A stretch of DNA of 64,000 bases. Source: Microlunatus endophyticus (lineage in GTDB: Bacteria > Actinomycetota > Actinomycetes > Propionibacteriales > Propionibacteriaceae). Made by a program: the position numbers and the translations under genes. The stretch spans positions 558,001 through 622,000 of the forward strand of contig NZ_BMMZ01000002.1 in the NCBI RefSeq assembly GCF_014646195.1. The letters are read 5' to 3'. Under the pieces are notes generated by a model. The model saw only the letters and a list, made by a program, of their open reading frames with translations. It was not told where the DNA came from and made no database searches. Below, piece after piece: positions 34,295-42,906 of the stretch. The number at the start of each line of letters is the position of its first letter. The stretch's first letter is position 1.

Positions 34295-35718
34295 GAACCG
34301 TCCGGCTGGAGTACGGCGACCACGAGATCGATGCGCAGGTTCCTGACACCGCGATCGAGATCATCGCCGGCCGCGCACACCAGGAGCCCGAGCCACTCTC
34401 CGACCCGGTGGCAGCCACCCGGGACGCGCTCCGCGCCCCCTTGGGCCTGCCGCCGATCGCGGATCAGGTCGGGCCCGGTTCCAAGATCACCATCGCCTTC
34501 CCGGACCGGGTCAAGGGCGGTATCCACGAAACCGCGCACCGTCGGGTCGCGATCCCCCTGGTGCTGGACGAACTGGAACGCGCCGGCGTCCGATCCGGTG
34601 ACATCACCCTGGTCTGCGCGATCGGCCTGCACCGCAAGAACACCGCCGAGGAGTTCGCAGCACTGCTCGGCCCGGCAGTCCTTGATCGACTCGACCCGGG
34701 GCAGATCGTCAACCACGACGCGGAGGATCCGGGGATCGCCGACGCCGGGCTCTCCCGGCATGGCGATCCGGTGCAGTTCAACAGGCTGCTGGCCGAGTCA
34801 GACCTGACCGTCCTGCTGGGCCACACCTCCGGCAACCCGTACGGCGGTTTCAGCGGCGGCTACAAGATGCCCGCGACCGGCCTGACCACCTGGCGCTCGA
34901 TCCGGGCCCATCACTCCCCCGGCACCATGCATCGTCCCGACTTCGTCCCCGCCTCGACGCACAGTCACTTCCGCCACCAGCTCGAGGCGATCGGCAGAGC
35001 GATGGAGCAGGCGATGGGTCGGCCGTTCTTCAGCGTCGACGCCGTGCTCGACGCACAGTCCCGGCAGGTGCAGGTCAGCGCCGGCGCGATCACGCCGGTC
35101 GAGCAGGCGACCTGGCCGCTCGCTCGGCGGCGTACCGAGGTCACGCTGGACGGCCCGCCCGCGGACGTGCTGGTCCTTGGCATGCCCCGGAATTTCCACT
35201 ACGGCGGCGGGATGGGCTCCAATCCGATCCTGATGACCCAGGCGATCGGTGCGGCTGTCGCTCGCGCGGGGTCGGCGTTGCGGCCCAGGTCCGAGCGGGG
35301 TGGGCCGGTGATCATCGCCGCGTCGGTCTGCGACGGCTACTTCAACGAGCCGGAGTTCCCGGCGACGGTGCCGCTCTACGACGCCTTGCAGACCGTGGAA
35401 TCCGCTGCTGATCTCGTCCGCTTCGAGGAGTCGTACGCGACCCGGCGGGAGTGGGTGGATGCGTACCGTTCGGGTGCCGCCTACCACCCGTTCCACGCCT
35501 TCTCGATGGCCTACATGGGCGGTGTCGCGACCAACGCCGCGGCGGCGATCTTCATCGCAGGCGCGCAGGAGGCGCGCTTTGCCGAGGGGATGGGATGCAT
35601 CCCGATCGGCAGCGTCGAGGCGGCCCTGGCCGCCGCGGAGCAATACGTCGGCGGGAATCCGCGGGTGCTCGTGATCCCGCAACTCTCCAAGCCTGCTTAC
35701 CATCTGGCCGCCCGCTGA
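34291..35718 (+). CDS. LarA-family nickel-pincer racemase/epimerase (DUF2088)
   Basis: A 475-aa protein of the lactate racemase superfamily. The N-domain DUF2088 region includes ITIAFPDRVKGG and the GLHRKNT His. The cofactor-lysine loop is GNPYGGFSGGYKMPATGL, in which Lys would carry the nickel-pincer nucleotide, followed by HHSPGTMHRP with conserved His. LarA racemises lactate; relatives act on other 2-hydroxyacids. The cofactor-making genes larB, larC and larE are not in the window. It overlaps the MFS gene by 4 bp and follows a hydroxyacid dehydrogenase, so it probably interconverts a 2-hydroxyacid before oxidation. Confidence 0.88.
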   Translation: MRTVRLEYGDHEIDAQVPDTAIEIIAGRAHQEPEPLSDPVAATRDALRAPLGLPPIADQVGPGSKITIAFPDRVKGGIHETAHRRVAIPLVLDELERAGVRSGDITLVCAIGLHRKNTAEEFAALLGPAVLDRLDPGQIVNHDAEDPGIADAGLSRHGDPVQFNRLLAESDLTVLLGHTSGNPYGGFSGGYKMPATGLTTWRSIRAHHSPGTMHRPDFVPASTHSHFRHQLEAIGRAMEQAMGRPFFSVDAVLDAQSRQVQVSAGAITPVEQATWPLARRRTEVTLDGPPADVLVLGMPRNFHYGGGMGSNPILMTQAIGAAVARAGSALRPRSERGGPVIIAASVCDGYFNEPEFPATVPLYDALQTVESAADLVRFEESYATRREWVDAYRSGAAYHPFHAFSMAYMGGVATNAAAAIFIAGAQEARFAEGMGCIPIGSVEAALAAAEQYVGGNPRVLVIPQLSKPAYHLAAR

Positions 35719-35751
35719 TCCTACGACCGCGCTCAGGACCCGGCGACAAGC

Positions 35752-36423
35752 TCAGGACCCGGCTGATCGTACGAAGTCGATCACCGAGACGGTGATCAGA
35801 TCGCGCACCTCGACCGGAGTGATCGGCGCCGACTTCGGGGTTCGCATCGAGTGGTCGGCGCCCGGTACCTCGATGATCGTGATCGGATCGGTCTCGGTGA
35901 TCACGGCCCGCACCTCGTCGGGGCCACCGAAGGTGTCGCGCTCGCCCTGGATCACCAGTCGCGGGACCCCGGCACCGAGCAGTTCGCCGGCCCGACTGCG
36001 ATCTGGTCGGCCCGGCGGGTGCAGCGGAAAGGCACAACAGACGACGCCACGGACGTCGGTGAAACCCGGCGCAGTCCGGCAGGCGACCCGGGCACCCGCG
36101 CTCCGACCGCCGAAGAAATACGGCAGGCCGGCGGATCCGGCCAGCAACGCAGGCACCGCGCCGGTCCAGGCGCTGTCGAGCCGCGGCGGCGGGCTGGCGA
36201 CCTTCTTGCCGGCCGTGCGCCAGGGCTGTTCGAAGCGGGCAACAGTGATGCCGTGCTCGGGAAGCCGGCTCGACAGCACCGAGAGATCGACGGCGTCCAC
36301 CCCGCCACCGGCACCATGTCCCATGATCAACAGTGCCGCCGGGTCGTCGGCGTCGGCGATGAAGAACCGGCCCGGACCCTCCGGGGTGTCCACTTCCAGG
36401 ATCCGGTCTTCGGCTCCGGGCAT
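35752..36423 (-). CDS. Alpha/beta-hydrolase, KANL3/Tex30-like
   Basis: A 223-aa alpha/beta-hydrolase. The oxyanion strand is ALLIMGHGAGGGVDAVDLSV, the nucleophile elbow is FFGGRSAGARVA (Ser in G-R-S-A-G), an acid follows RLVIQGERDTFGG, and the catalytic His is in VPGADHSMRT. The GHGAGG and GGRSAG pair matches the KANL3/Tex30-like (dienelactone-hydrolase-related) family. Substrate unknown. Its ATG overlaps the SRAP stop (ATGA), so the two are co-translated. Confidence 0.88.
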   Translation of the reverse strand: MPGAEDRILEVDTPEGPGRFFIADADDPAALLIMGHGAGGGVDAVDLSVLSSRLPEHGITVARFEQPWRTAGKKVASPPPRLDSAWTGAVPALLAGSAGLPYFFGGRSAGARVACRTAPGFTDVRGVVCCAFPLHPPGRPDRSRAGELLGAGVPRLVIQGERDTFGGPDEVRAVITETDPITIIEVPGADHSMRTPKSAPITPVEVRDLITVSVIDFVRSAGS

Positions 36424-37181
36424 CAGAAGAGCGTCTCCTCGTCCCTGGCCGGATCCTCGGCCAATGGCTCCAGCAACTGGGGTCCGTTGTTCTTGACATT
36501 GCTGACCAGCGCGGACACCGCGTACGCCTCCAGCATCGCCGGCTCGGTGACGACCAGCAGATCGCGGGCTGCTCCCGGGTCGGTCTGCCCCGGGTCCAGC
36601 CAGGCGTCCCAGCGATCCGGGGTGACCACCATCGGCATCCGGTCGTGAATGTGCCCGACCGCGTCGGTGGCCCGGGTGGTGATCACCGTACAGGTCCGCA
36701 ACCAGGCCGAGTCGTCGTCCTTGTCCTTGTCCGGGTCGCGCCAGATCTCGTACAGGCCTGCCATCGCCAGCCGCCCGCCGTCGGCCCGGTGGATGAAGAA
36801 GGGTTGCTTGCGCGGTTTGCTCCCCGAACTGCCCTCCGGCTCGTACCACTCGTAGTAGCCGTCGGCAGGGAGCAGGCAGCGGCGGACGGCGCAGGCTCGC
36901 TTGAAGGCCGGCTTCTCGGCGACCGTCTCGAACCGGGCGTTGATCATCTTCGCACCGGTACCGCGGGTCTTCGCCCACGACGGCACCAGACCCCAGACCA
37001 GCGGGGTCAACCGTCGGCATACGTCCCGGCTGTCCTTGGCCTTGCGCTCCAGGATCGCGGGAACCTCGACCGTCGGCGCGACGTTGTAGTCCGCACCGGG
37101 AAGCTCGCCGACGATGTCGTCGACCTCGTACTCCTCGGCCAACTCATCGGGCGAGGCCGAGGACGCGTACCTGCCACACAT
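36423..37181 (-). CDS. SRAP-domain abasic-site sensor (YedK/HMCES)
   Basis: Forms a thiazolidine crosslink with abasic sites in single-stranded DNA through Cys2, shielding them from nucleases (established for YedK/HMCES). The mature start is MCGRYASS at 37181, which places the catalytic Cys at position 2 after Met removal; the longer frame to 37208 must be rejected for this reason. Also present are NVAPT with the conserved Asn, INARFETVAEKPAF, LPADGYYEW with the catalytic Glu, and IHDRMPMVV with the His. 252 aa. Its position next to aroA and rsgA matches Rv3226c-Rv3228. Confidence 0.94.
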   Translation of the reverse strand: MCGRYASSASPDELAEEYEVDDIVGELPGADYNVAPTVEVPAILERKAKDSRDVCRRLTPLVWGLVPSWAKTRGTGAKMINARFETVAEKPAFKRACAVRRCLLPADGYYEWYEPEGSSGSKPRKQPFFIHRADGGRLAMAGLYEIWRDPDKDKDDDSAWLRTCTVITTRATDAVGHIHDRMPMVVTPDRWDAWLDPGQTDPGAARDLLVVTEPAMLEAYAVSALVSNVKNNGPQLLEPLAEDPARDEETLF

Positions 37182-37243
37182 ATTGGGTACCGTAGTCGAG
37201 CGTTCCACCCATGCCCGAGCACCGCTGTGTTAGGAATGAGGAT

Positions 37244-38110
37244 ATGACTCTTGTACGGGCCGTCGGCCGAACCATGCTGTCCAGCTATTTCGTGCTCAGC
37301 GGGATCCGGGCAATCCGCAGACCTGAGGAGTTCGTGCCCGATGCCGAGCCGTTGACCGATCGGCTCGTGCCGGCCGTCAAGCGCTTTGCTCCGGCCGAGG
37401 TCGCCGGGTTCATCCCCGAGGACACCGCTCTGCTGGTCCGGCTCAATGGCGCCGTCCAGGTGGCCGGCGGGCTGGCGTTGGCTACCGGCAAAGGGCGCCG
37501 GTTCGGCGCCGGGCTGCTGGCCCTGTCGCTGGTCCCGACAACGATCGCGCGGCACCCGTTCTGGCGTGCCGGCAGCCAGGACGAGAAGGTCCACGAGCGC
37601 CAGCAGTTCGTCAAGAACGTCGGCCTGTTGGGCGGCGTGATCATCGCTGCTCGGGACACCGAGGGCAAGCCGGGCCTGGTCTGGCGTGCCAACGAGGGTC
37701 GCGAACTGGCCGTCAAGCGCACCCGGAAGGCCCGCAAGGCAGCCAAGAAGGCGCTCAAGCAGAACCGTCGCAGCCAGACCGCGACAGCCGCCCTCGGTAC
37801 CGGTTTCGCAGCCGTCTCCGACGTGCTCGGCGATGCCGTCGAGGAGGTGGTGACCGAGGGGCGCAAGGCACGCAAACAGGCCGCCAAGCGGGCCGAACAG
37901 GCGCGCAAGGACGGGTTGAAGCGAGCCGAGGAAGCGCGCAAGGCCGCCCGGAAGTCGGCGAAGAAGAACAAGAAGAAGCTGCAGAAGTCCACGGCCGCGG
38001 TGCAGCAGCGGGCGCTCGAGGCGGCGGGCGATGCCGGCAAGAACGTCCGCAAGCGCGCCGAGGATGCCCGGAGCCAGCTGGGCGAGCACATCCAGCTGGG
38101 CTCGAACTGA
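37244..38110 (+). CDS. DoxX-family membrane protein with long basic C-terminal tail
   Basis: A 288-aa protein. The first 140 residues are a four-helix DoxX domain (MLSSYFVLSGIRAIRRPEEF, then LLVRLNGAVQVAGGLALATGK). The last 130 residues are a Lys/Arg/Ala-rich, probably helical and histone-H1-like tail with AAKKALKQN and RKAARKSAKKNKKK repeats. The start is the ATG at 37244 with AGGAATGAGG upstream; the longer frame begins before the likely ribosome site. The tail could bind DNA, RNA or anionic lipid at the membrane face. It is 23 bp ahead of aroA, so it is likely in the same operon. Confidence 0.85.
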   Translation: MTLVRAVGRTMLSSYFVLSGIRAIRRPEEFVPDAEPLTDRLVPAVKRFAPAEVAGFIPEDTALLVRLNGAVQVAGGLALATGKGRRFGAGLLALSLVPTTIARHPFWRAGSQDEKVHERQQFVKNVGLLGGVIIAARDTEGKPGLVWRANEGRELAVKRTRKARKAAKKALKQNRRSQTATAALGTGFAAVSDVLGDAVEEVVTEGRKARKQAAKRAEQARKDGLKRAEEARKAARKSAKKNKKKLQKSTAAVQQRALEAAGDAGKNVRKRAEDARSQLGEHIQLGSN

Positions 38111-38133
38111 CCGCGAAGAAGACACCTGGAGCC

Positions 38134-39459
38134 ATGCCCGATTCCCGACCCTGGACCGCGCCACTGGCTCCGGTTCCCGTCAATGCGACGGTCAGCATTC
38201 CCGGATCCAAGTCCGAGACCAACCGCGCCCTGATCCTGGCTGCCCTGGCCGACGGGCCGTCGGTGATCACCGGCGGCCTCGACGCCCGGGACACCCGACT
38301 GATGCGCGACGGACTGCGCGCTCTCGGAGTCGTGATCACCGAACACGATAACCGCTGGGAAATCACCCCGCCGTCGGAATTCAGCCCCGCCGCGGAGATC
38401 GACTGCGGCCTGGCCGGGACCGTGATGCGGTTCCTGCCGCCGGTCGCGGCGCTGGCCGCTGGGGCGACGACTTTCACCGGCGAGGTTGCGGTTCTCGACG
38501 GCGGAGAGGTCCGGGTTCGCCCGATGGGCGGTCTCCTCGAGGGCCTGAACGCGGCGGGGGCAGCTGTGGAGATCGCGGCCAATGGGCTGCCGTTCACGAT
38601 CACCGGGCGCCCCGATCTCCCCGGCGGTGAGGTCGTCGTCGACTCCTCGGCGACCAGCCAGTACGTCTCCGGGCTGCTGCTCGCGGGAGCCCGGTTCGCT
38701 GGTGGGCTCGACCTGCGCCACCAGGGTCCTTGGGTGCCGAGCCGGCCGAACATCGACATGACCGTCCAGATGCTGCGCGATCGCGGCGTGGTGATCGAGG
38801 AGCCGGAAGCCGATCACTGGATCGTCCACCCTGGCACCATCGCCGCCGGCGAATTCGTGATCGAACCTGACCTTGCCAATGCCGCGCCGTTCCTGGCCGC
38901 TGCTGCGGTGACCGGCGGCCGGATCAATGTGCCCCGCTGGCCGCGGGAGTCCAACCAGCCGGGTGCTGCGATCACCGACGTGCTGGCCCTTTTCGGGGCC
39001 GACGTCAGTCTCGACGGTGACCTGTTGACGGTGCAGGGCACTGACAAGCTGGAGGCCGTTGATCTTGACCTGCACGATGCGTCGGAGCTGACCATGGTCG
39101 CCGCGGTGCTGGCGGCATTGGCCGACCACACCAGCCGCATCCACGGCGTGGCACACATCCGCGGCCACGAGACCGACCGGTTGGCCGCGCTGGAGACCGA
39201 CCTCACCGCCGTCGGTGCCGAAGTTCGGCAGACCGACGACGGGCTGGTGATCCATCCCAAGCTGCTGCGCAGCAACACTTGGCTCACCTACGCCGACCAT
39301 CGGATGGTCACCGCCGGCGCGTTGCTGGGGCTGGTGATCGATGACATCCAGCTCGACGACGTCGAGTGCGTCTCCAAGACGATGCCCGATTTCGTCGATC
39401 TGTGGACCGGCATGCTCGCCGACAGCGTCGCCGCCGAAGAGGAGGCTGGTCGGGCGTGA
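38134..39459 (+). CDS. aroA: 5-Enolpyruvylshikimate-3-phosphate synthase
   Basis: Transfers enolpyruvyl from PEP to shikimate-3-phosphate, the sixth step of aromatic amino acid synthesis and the glyphosate target. 441 aa. Active-site motifs are SIPGSKSETNRALILAALAD (Lys and shikimate phosphate), CGLAGTVMRFLPPVAAL, and the C-terminal TYADHRMVTAGALLGL with the catalytic Asp-His-Arg. The cofactor loop reads CGLAGT where the common class I loop has an N-A-G-T-A-type sequence, which is typical of actinobacteria. It overlaps rsgA by the GTGA junction. Confidence 0.95.
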   Translation: MPDSRPWTAPLAPVPVNATVSIPGSKSETNRALILAALADGPSVITGGLDARDTRLMRDGLRALGVVITEHDNRWEITPPSEFSPAAEIDCGLAGTVMRFLPPVAALAAGATTFTGEVAVLDGGEVRVRPMGGLLEGLNAAGAAVEIAANGLPFTITGRPDLPGGEVVVDSSATSQYVSGLLLAGARFAGGLDLRHQGPWVPSRPNIDMTVQMLRDRGVVIEEPEADHWIVHPGTIAAGEFVIEPDLANAAPFLAAAAVTGGRINVPRWPRESNQPGAAITDVLALFGADVSLDGDLLTVQGTDKLEAVDLDLHDASELTMVAAVLAALADHTSRIHGVAHIRGHETDRLAALETDLTAVGAEVRQTDDGLVIHPKLLRSNTWLTYADHRMVTAGALLGLVIDDIQLDDVECVSKTMPDFVDLWTGMLADSVAAEEEAGRA

Positions 39460-40466
39460 CGCCGCGCGTGGTCGGTGAAGATGATCATGCTCGGTTCGAA
39501 AGACCGCAGCGCCGGACCCGACCACGCACCAAGATCAGACCGGACTACTCCGACGCCGAGGTCGGCATGGTGATCACCATCGACCGCGGCCGCTACACCT
39601 GCCTGGTCGGGGAATCCGATCCGCACGAGGTGATCGCCGCCAAAGCCCGCCAGCTCGGCCGCAAGGGCGTGATCGTCGGCGACCGCGCCCGCCTGGTCGG
39701 CGACACCTCCGGCGAGGAGGGCACGCTCGCCAGGGTCGTCGAGGTTCTCGACCGGGCCACCGTGCTGCGACGAACCGCGGACGACGACGATCCGTACGAA
39801 CGCCCGATCGTGGCCAATGCGACCCAGATGGTGATCGTCAGCGCGCTGGCCGATCCGCCGCCCCGGACCGGGATGATCGACCGCTGCCTGGTTGCGGGCT
39901 ATGACGCCGGGCTGCGCCCCCTGCTCTGCCTGACGAAATCGGATCTCGGCTCCCCCGACAACCTGGTCGCGCTGTACGAGCCGTTGGACGTGCCGATCGA
40001 GATCACCCGGCCGGGCGCCGACCTGAGCGGCCTACGGGCCCGGCTGGCGGGCCAGCGGAGCGTCTTCATCGGCCACTCCGGGGTCGGCAAGTCGACTCTC
40101 GTGAACGCTCTGATCCCGGACGCGCACCGGACCACCGGCGAGGTCAACGAGGTGACCGGCAAGGGCCGGCACACCTCGACCGCCGCGTACGCGATGCGGC
40201 TTCCGGCACTGGCCGAGGATCCGGAAGCGGATCCCGGCTGGGTGATCGACACCCCGGGCGTCCGGTCGTTCGGGCTGAGCCACGTGTCCCGGGACCGCAT
40301 CGTCGCGGCCTTCGAGGACCTCGACCGCTTCGTCTCCGATTGCCCGCGCGGGTGCACCCACGGGGCGGACGCGCCCGACTGCGGCCTGGACGCTGCGGTC
40401 GCCCGCGGCGACCTGTCGGCGGCACGAGTGGCCTCCTTCCGACGGATGTTGAGCGGGGAACAGTAA
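39456..40466 (+). CDS. rsgA: Ribosome small-subunit-dependent GTPase RsgA
   Basis: Late-stage 30S maturation GTPase. A 336-aa circularly permuted GTPase: the G4 motif TKSDLGSPDN comes before the P-loop FIGHSGVGKSTLVNALI, and DTPGVRSFGLSH is G3. An N-terminal OB-like domain precedes these, and a C-terminal zinc finger is C-x4-C-x-H-x5-C (CPRGCTHGADAPDC). The start is the GTG at 39456, overlapping the aroA stop by 4 bp; the longer frame back to 39366 is a shadow of aroA. Confidence 0.95.
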   Translation: MTPRVVGEDDHARFERPQRRTRPRTKIRPDYSDAEVGMVITIDRGRYTCLVGESDPHEVIAAKARQLGRKGVIVGDRARLVGDTSGEEGTLARVVEVLDRATVLRRTADDDDPYERPIVANATQMVIVSALADPPPRTGMIDRCLVAGYDAGLRPLLCLTKSDLGSPDNLVALYEPLDVPIEITRPGADLSGLRARLAGQRSVFIGHSGVGKSTLVNALIPDAHRTTGEVNEVTGKGRHTSTAAYAMRLPALAEDPEADPGWVIDTPGVRSFGLSHVSRDRIVAAFEDLDRFVSDCPRGCTHGADAPDCGLDAAVARGDLSAARVASFRRMLSGEQ

Positions 40467-40476
40467 TCTCAGCGCT

Positions 40477-41316
40477 ATGCCTGCTGTGCCCACCGCCAAG
40501 TTGACCGATGACCTGCGGCTTGCCCACCTGCTCGCCGACGACGCCGATTCGATCACGATGAGCCGGTTCAAGGCACTCGACCTGCACGTCACGTCCAAAC
40601 CGGACCTGACGCCGGTCACCGATGCCGACACCTCGGTCGAGGAAGCCCTTCGCCGCACACTCGGCCGCGCCAGGCCGCGGGACGCCGTGCACGGCGAGGA
40701 GCTGGACGACACCGGCTGGGGTCCGCGGCGGTGGGTGATCGACCCTATCGACGGCACCAAGAACTACGTGCGCGGAGTGCCGGTCTGGGCCACGCTGATC
40801 AGCCTGATGATCGAGGACCAGCCGGTGGTCGGTGTGGTCAGTGCGCCGGCGCTCGGTCGCCGGTGGTGGGCCAGCCTCGACGGCGGCGCCTACATGGGCA
40901 AGTCGCTGATGTCGGCCAGCCCCATCCATGTTTCCGACGTGGCGAAGATCTCCGACGCCTCCTTGAGCTATTCGTCGCTGGACGGCTGGATCACCTCGGG
41001 CATCGGACAGGGATTCGTCGACTTGTTGCGGGACTGCTGGCGGACCCGGGCCTTCGGCGATTTCTGGTCCTACATGCTGCTCGCCGAGGGCGCTGTCGAT
41101 CTTGCCTGCGAGCCCGAGTTGGAGTTGCACGACATGGCCGCCTGCTCGATCGTGGTCACCGAGGCCGGTGGCAGGTTCACCGATCTGGACGGCAAGCCGG
41201 GGCCGAACGGCACTGGGGCGTACGCGTCGAACGGTCGGCTGCACGACGAGCTGCTCAGCCGGCTCGCATCGTCAGACGATCCCGACGCCCCGGACGAAAC
41301 GGGCACGGAATCGTGA
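40477..41316 (+). CDS. hisN: Histidinol-phosphatase, inositol monophosphatase fold
   Basis: Dephosphorylates L-histidinol phosphate in histidine synthesis. A 279-aa IMPase-fold enzyme. Metal motifs are HGEE (second-shell Glu), WVIDPIDGTKNYVRGVPVW (D-x-I-D-G-T), and C-terminal CEPELELHDMAAC. The aroA-rsgA-hisN order is conserved in many actinobacteria, which supports HisN over other IMPases. The gene starts 10 bp after rsgA. Confidence 0.92.
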   Translation: MPAVPTAKLTDDLRLAHLLADDADSITMSRFKALDLHVTSKPDLTPVTDADTSVEEALRRTLGRARPRDAVHGEELDDTGWGPRRWVIDPIDGTKNYVRGVPVWATLISLMIEDQPVVGVVSAPALGRRWWASLDGGAYMGKSLMSASPIHVSDVAKISDASLSYSSLDGWITSGIGQGFVDLLRDCWRTRAFGDFWSYMLLAEGAVDLACEPELELHDMAACSIVVTEAGGRFTDLDGKPGPNGTGAYASNGRLHDELLSRLASSDDPDAPDETGTES

Positions 41317-41335
41317 TCGTCGCAAACTGACGATT

Positions 41336-41397
41336 ACTTGATCTTCGCGCCGGATGTCGGGGTAGACAACTTGATCTTGTAACCACTTTCGATCAAG
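41336..41397. promoter_or_regulatory. Repeated ACTTGATCTT elements before the MHS transporter
   Basis: Two direct copies of ACTTGATCTT (41336-41345 and 41369-41378), 33 bp apart, and an inverted copy GATCAAG (41391-41397) pairing with CTTGATC (41370-41376). Direct and inverted copies in one promoter suggest a dimeric repressor or activator bound on one face of the helix, since 33 bp is close to three turns. Confidence 0.5.
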
Positions 41398-41503
41398 ATT
41401 CCGCGCACCCGGCGCGGTGCTGCGTTGCGGATCGGTGATCATCCGGCGATACTCAGCGGTAACCAGGAATTTTCTTGCAGGTCAGAGTCGACCAGGAGAA
41501 ACA

Positions 41504-42904
41504 ATGGCTACCTCGTCCAACGCTGCATCCTCCGCGCCGGGCAAGCCGCAGGGCCTCGGCAAGATCGTCACCGCCTCGATGGCCGGCACGGTCGTCGAAT
41601 GGTACGAATTCTTCTTGTACGGCACGGCATCGACGCTGGTGTTCGGCAAGATCTTCTTCCCCGAGTCCGACAATCCCCTCGACGGCATCATCAAGGCCTT
41701 CCTCACCTATGCCGTCGGCTTCATCGCCCGACCCGTGGGTGGTCTGGTCTTCGGCCACTTCGGCGACAAGTACGGCCGCAAGCACCTGCTGCAGATCAGC
41801 ATCCTGATGGTGGGTGCCGCGACCTTCCTGATGGGCAGTCTGCCGACCTTCGGCGCGGTCGGCTACCTTGCGCCGATCCTGCTGGTCGTGCTGCGCTTCA
41901 TCCAGGGCTTCGCAGTCGGCGGCGAGTGGGGTGGCGCGGCATTGTTGATCACCGAGCACGCGCCGGACAGGAGTCGCGGCTACTGGGGCAGTTGGACCCA
42001 GGCAGGTGTGCCCGGCGGCAACCTGCTGGCGACGATCGTGCTGTGGATCCTGTCGGGTGCGCTGTCCGACTCCGCCTTCCTGGGCTGGGGGTGGCGGATC
42101 GCGTTCTTCCTGTCCGCGATCATCGTCTTCGTCGGCTGGTACGTCCGGACCAAGGTCTCCGATGCCCCTATCTTCAAGCAAGCACAGGCAGACCTCGAGG
42201 CCGACGAGTCCAAGCGGTACGGCGTCCTGGAGGTGATCAAGCGTTACCCGCGCGGCGTGCTCACCGCGGTCGGGCTGCGGCTCGCGGAGAACGTCGTCTA
42301 CTACGTCATCGTCACCTTCTCGATCACCTACCTCTCCGTGAAAGTCACCGGCGTCGAGACCAAGACCATCCTCTTCGCGATGGGCATCGCCCACGCCGTC
42401 GAGTTCTGTCTGATGTTGCTCTGGGGCCGGCTCACCGATGTGGTGGGACGACGTCCGGTCTATGCGGTCGGCACGGTGTTGTCGGCCGCCTGGGGCTTCT
42501 ATGCGTTCACGATGTTCGACAGCGGTTCGACCGGCATCATCGTGCTGGCGGTGACCCTGGGGCTGGTCGGGCACAGCATGATGTATTCCGGCCAGGCGGC
42601 TGCGATGGCCGAGATGTTCCCGACCCGGATGCGGTACTCCGGCGTCTCGTTCGGCGCCCAGGTCAGCTCGGTGGTTGCAGGCTCCTGGTCACCGCTGATC
42701 GCGGCTGCGCTGCTCAGTGCGTACGGTTCCTCCACACCGGTCGCCCTCTACGTCCTGGCCTGCTGTGTGATCACCGGTGTGGCGATCGCTGCCGCCCGCG
42801 AAACCAGGGGAATCTCGCTGCACTCCCTGGATCGCGATGATCACGACCGGCTGGTTGCCGAAGGGGTCGCGCCGGCCGGAGGTATCCCACCGGTAGGGTC
42901 CTGA
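41504..42904 (+). CDS. MHS-family metabolite:proton symporter (MFS)
   Basis: A 466-aa MFS transporter of the metabolite:H+ symporter family (ShiA/ProP-like). Helix 1 is MAGTVVEWYEFFLYGTASTLV, typical of MHS. The loop 2-3 signature is GHFGDKYGRKHLLQIS, and RFIQGFAVGGEWGGAALLITEHAP is the family helix 4 motif. The likely cargo is a dicarboxylate, shikimate-like acid or a sugar acid such as galactonate, from its neighbours. Start ATG at 41504 after AGGAGA; the frame upstream is not family-like. It stops 2 bp before the next ATG. Confidence 0.9.
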   Translation: MATSSNAASSAPGKPQGLGKIVTASMAGTVVEWYEFFLYGTASTLVFGKIFFPESDNPLDGIIKAFLTYAVGFIARPVGGLVFGHFGDKYGRKHLLQISILMVGAATFLMGSLPTFGAVGYLAPILLVVLRFIQGFAVGGEWGGAALLITEHAPDRSRGYWGSWTQAGVPGGNLLATIVLWILSGALSDSAFLGWGWRIAFFLSAIIVFVGWYVRTKVSDAPIFKQAQADLEADESKRYGVLEVIKRYPRGVLTAVGLRLAENVVYYVIVTFSITYLSVKVTGVETKTILFAMGIAHAVEFCLMLLWGRLTDVVGRRPVYAVGTVLSAAWGFYAFTMFDSGSTGIIVLAVTLGLVGHSMMYSGQAAAMAEMFPTRMRYSGVSFGAQVSSVVAGSWSPLIAAALLSAYGSSTPVALYVLACCVITGVAIAAARETRGISLHSLDRDDHDRLVAEGVAPAGGIPPVGS

Positions 42905-42906
42905 CC

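Noticed and set aside
37285..39525. 746-codon open frame opposite DoxX and aroA
   Set aside because: It is a shadow of aroA and DoxX. The Ser-rich, low-complexity translation matches no family.
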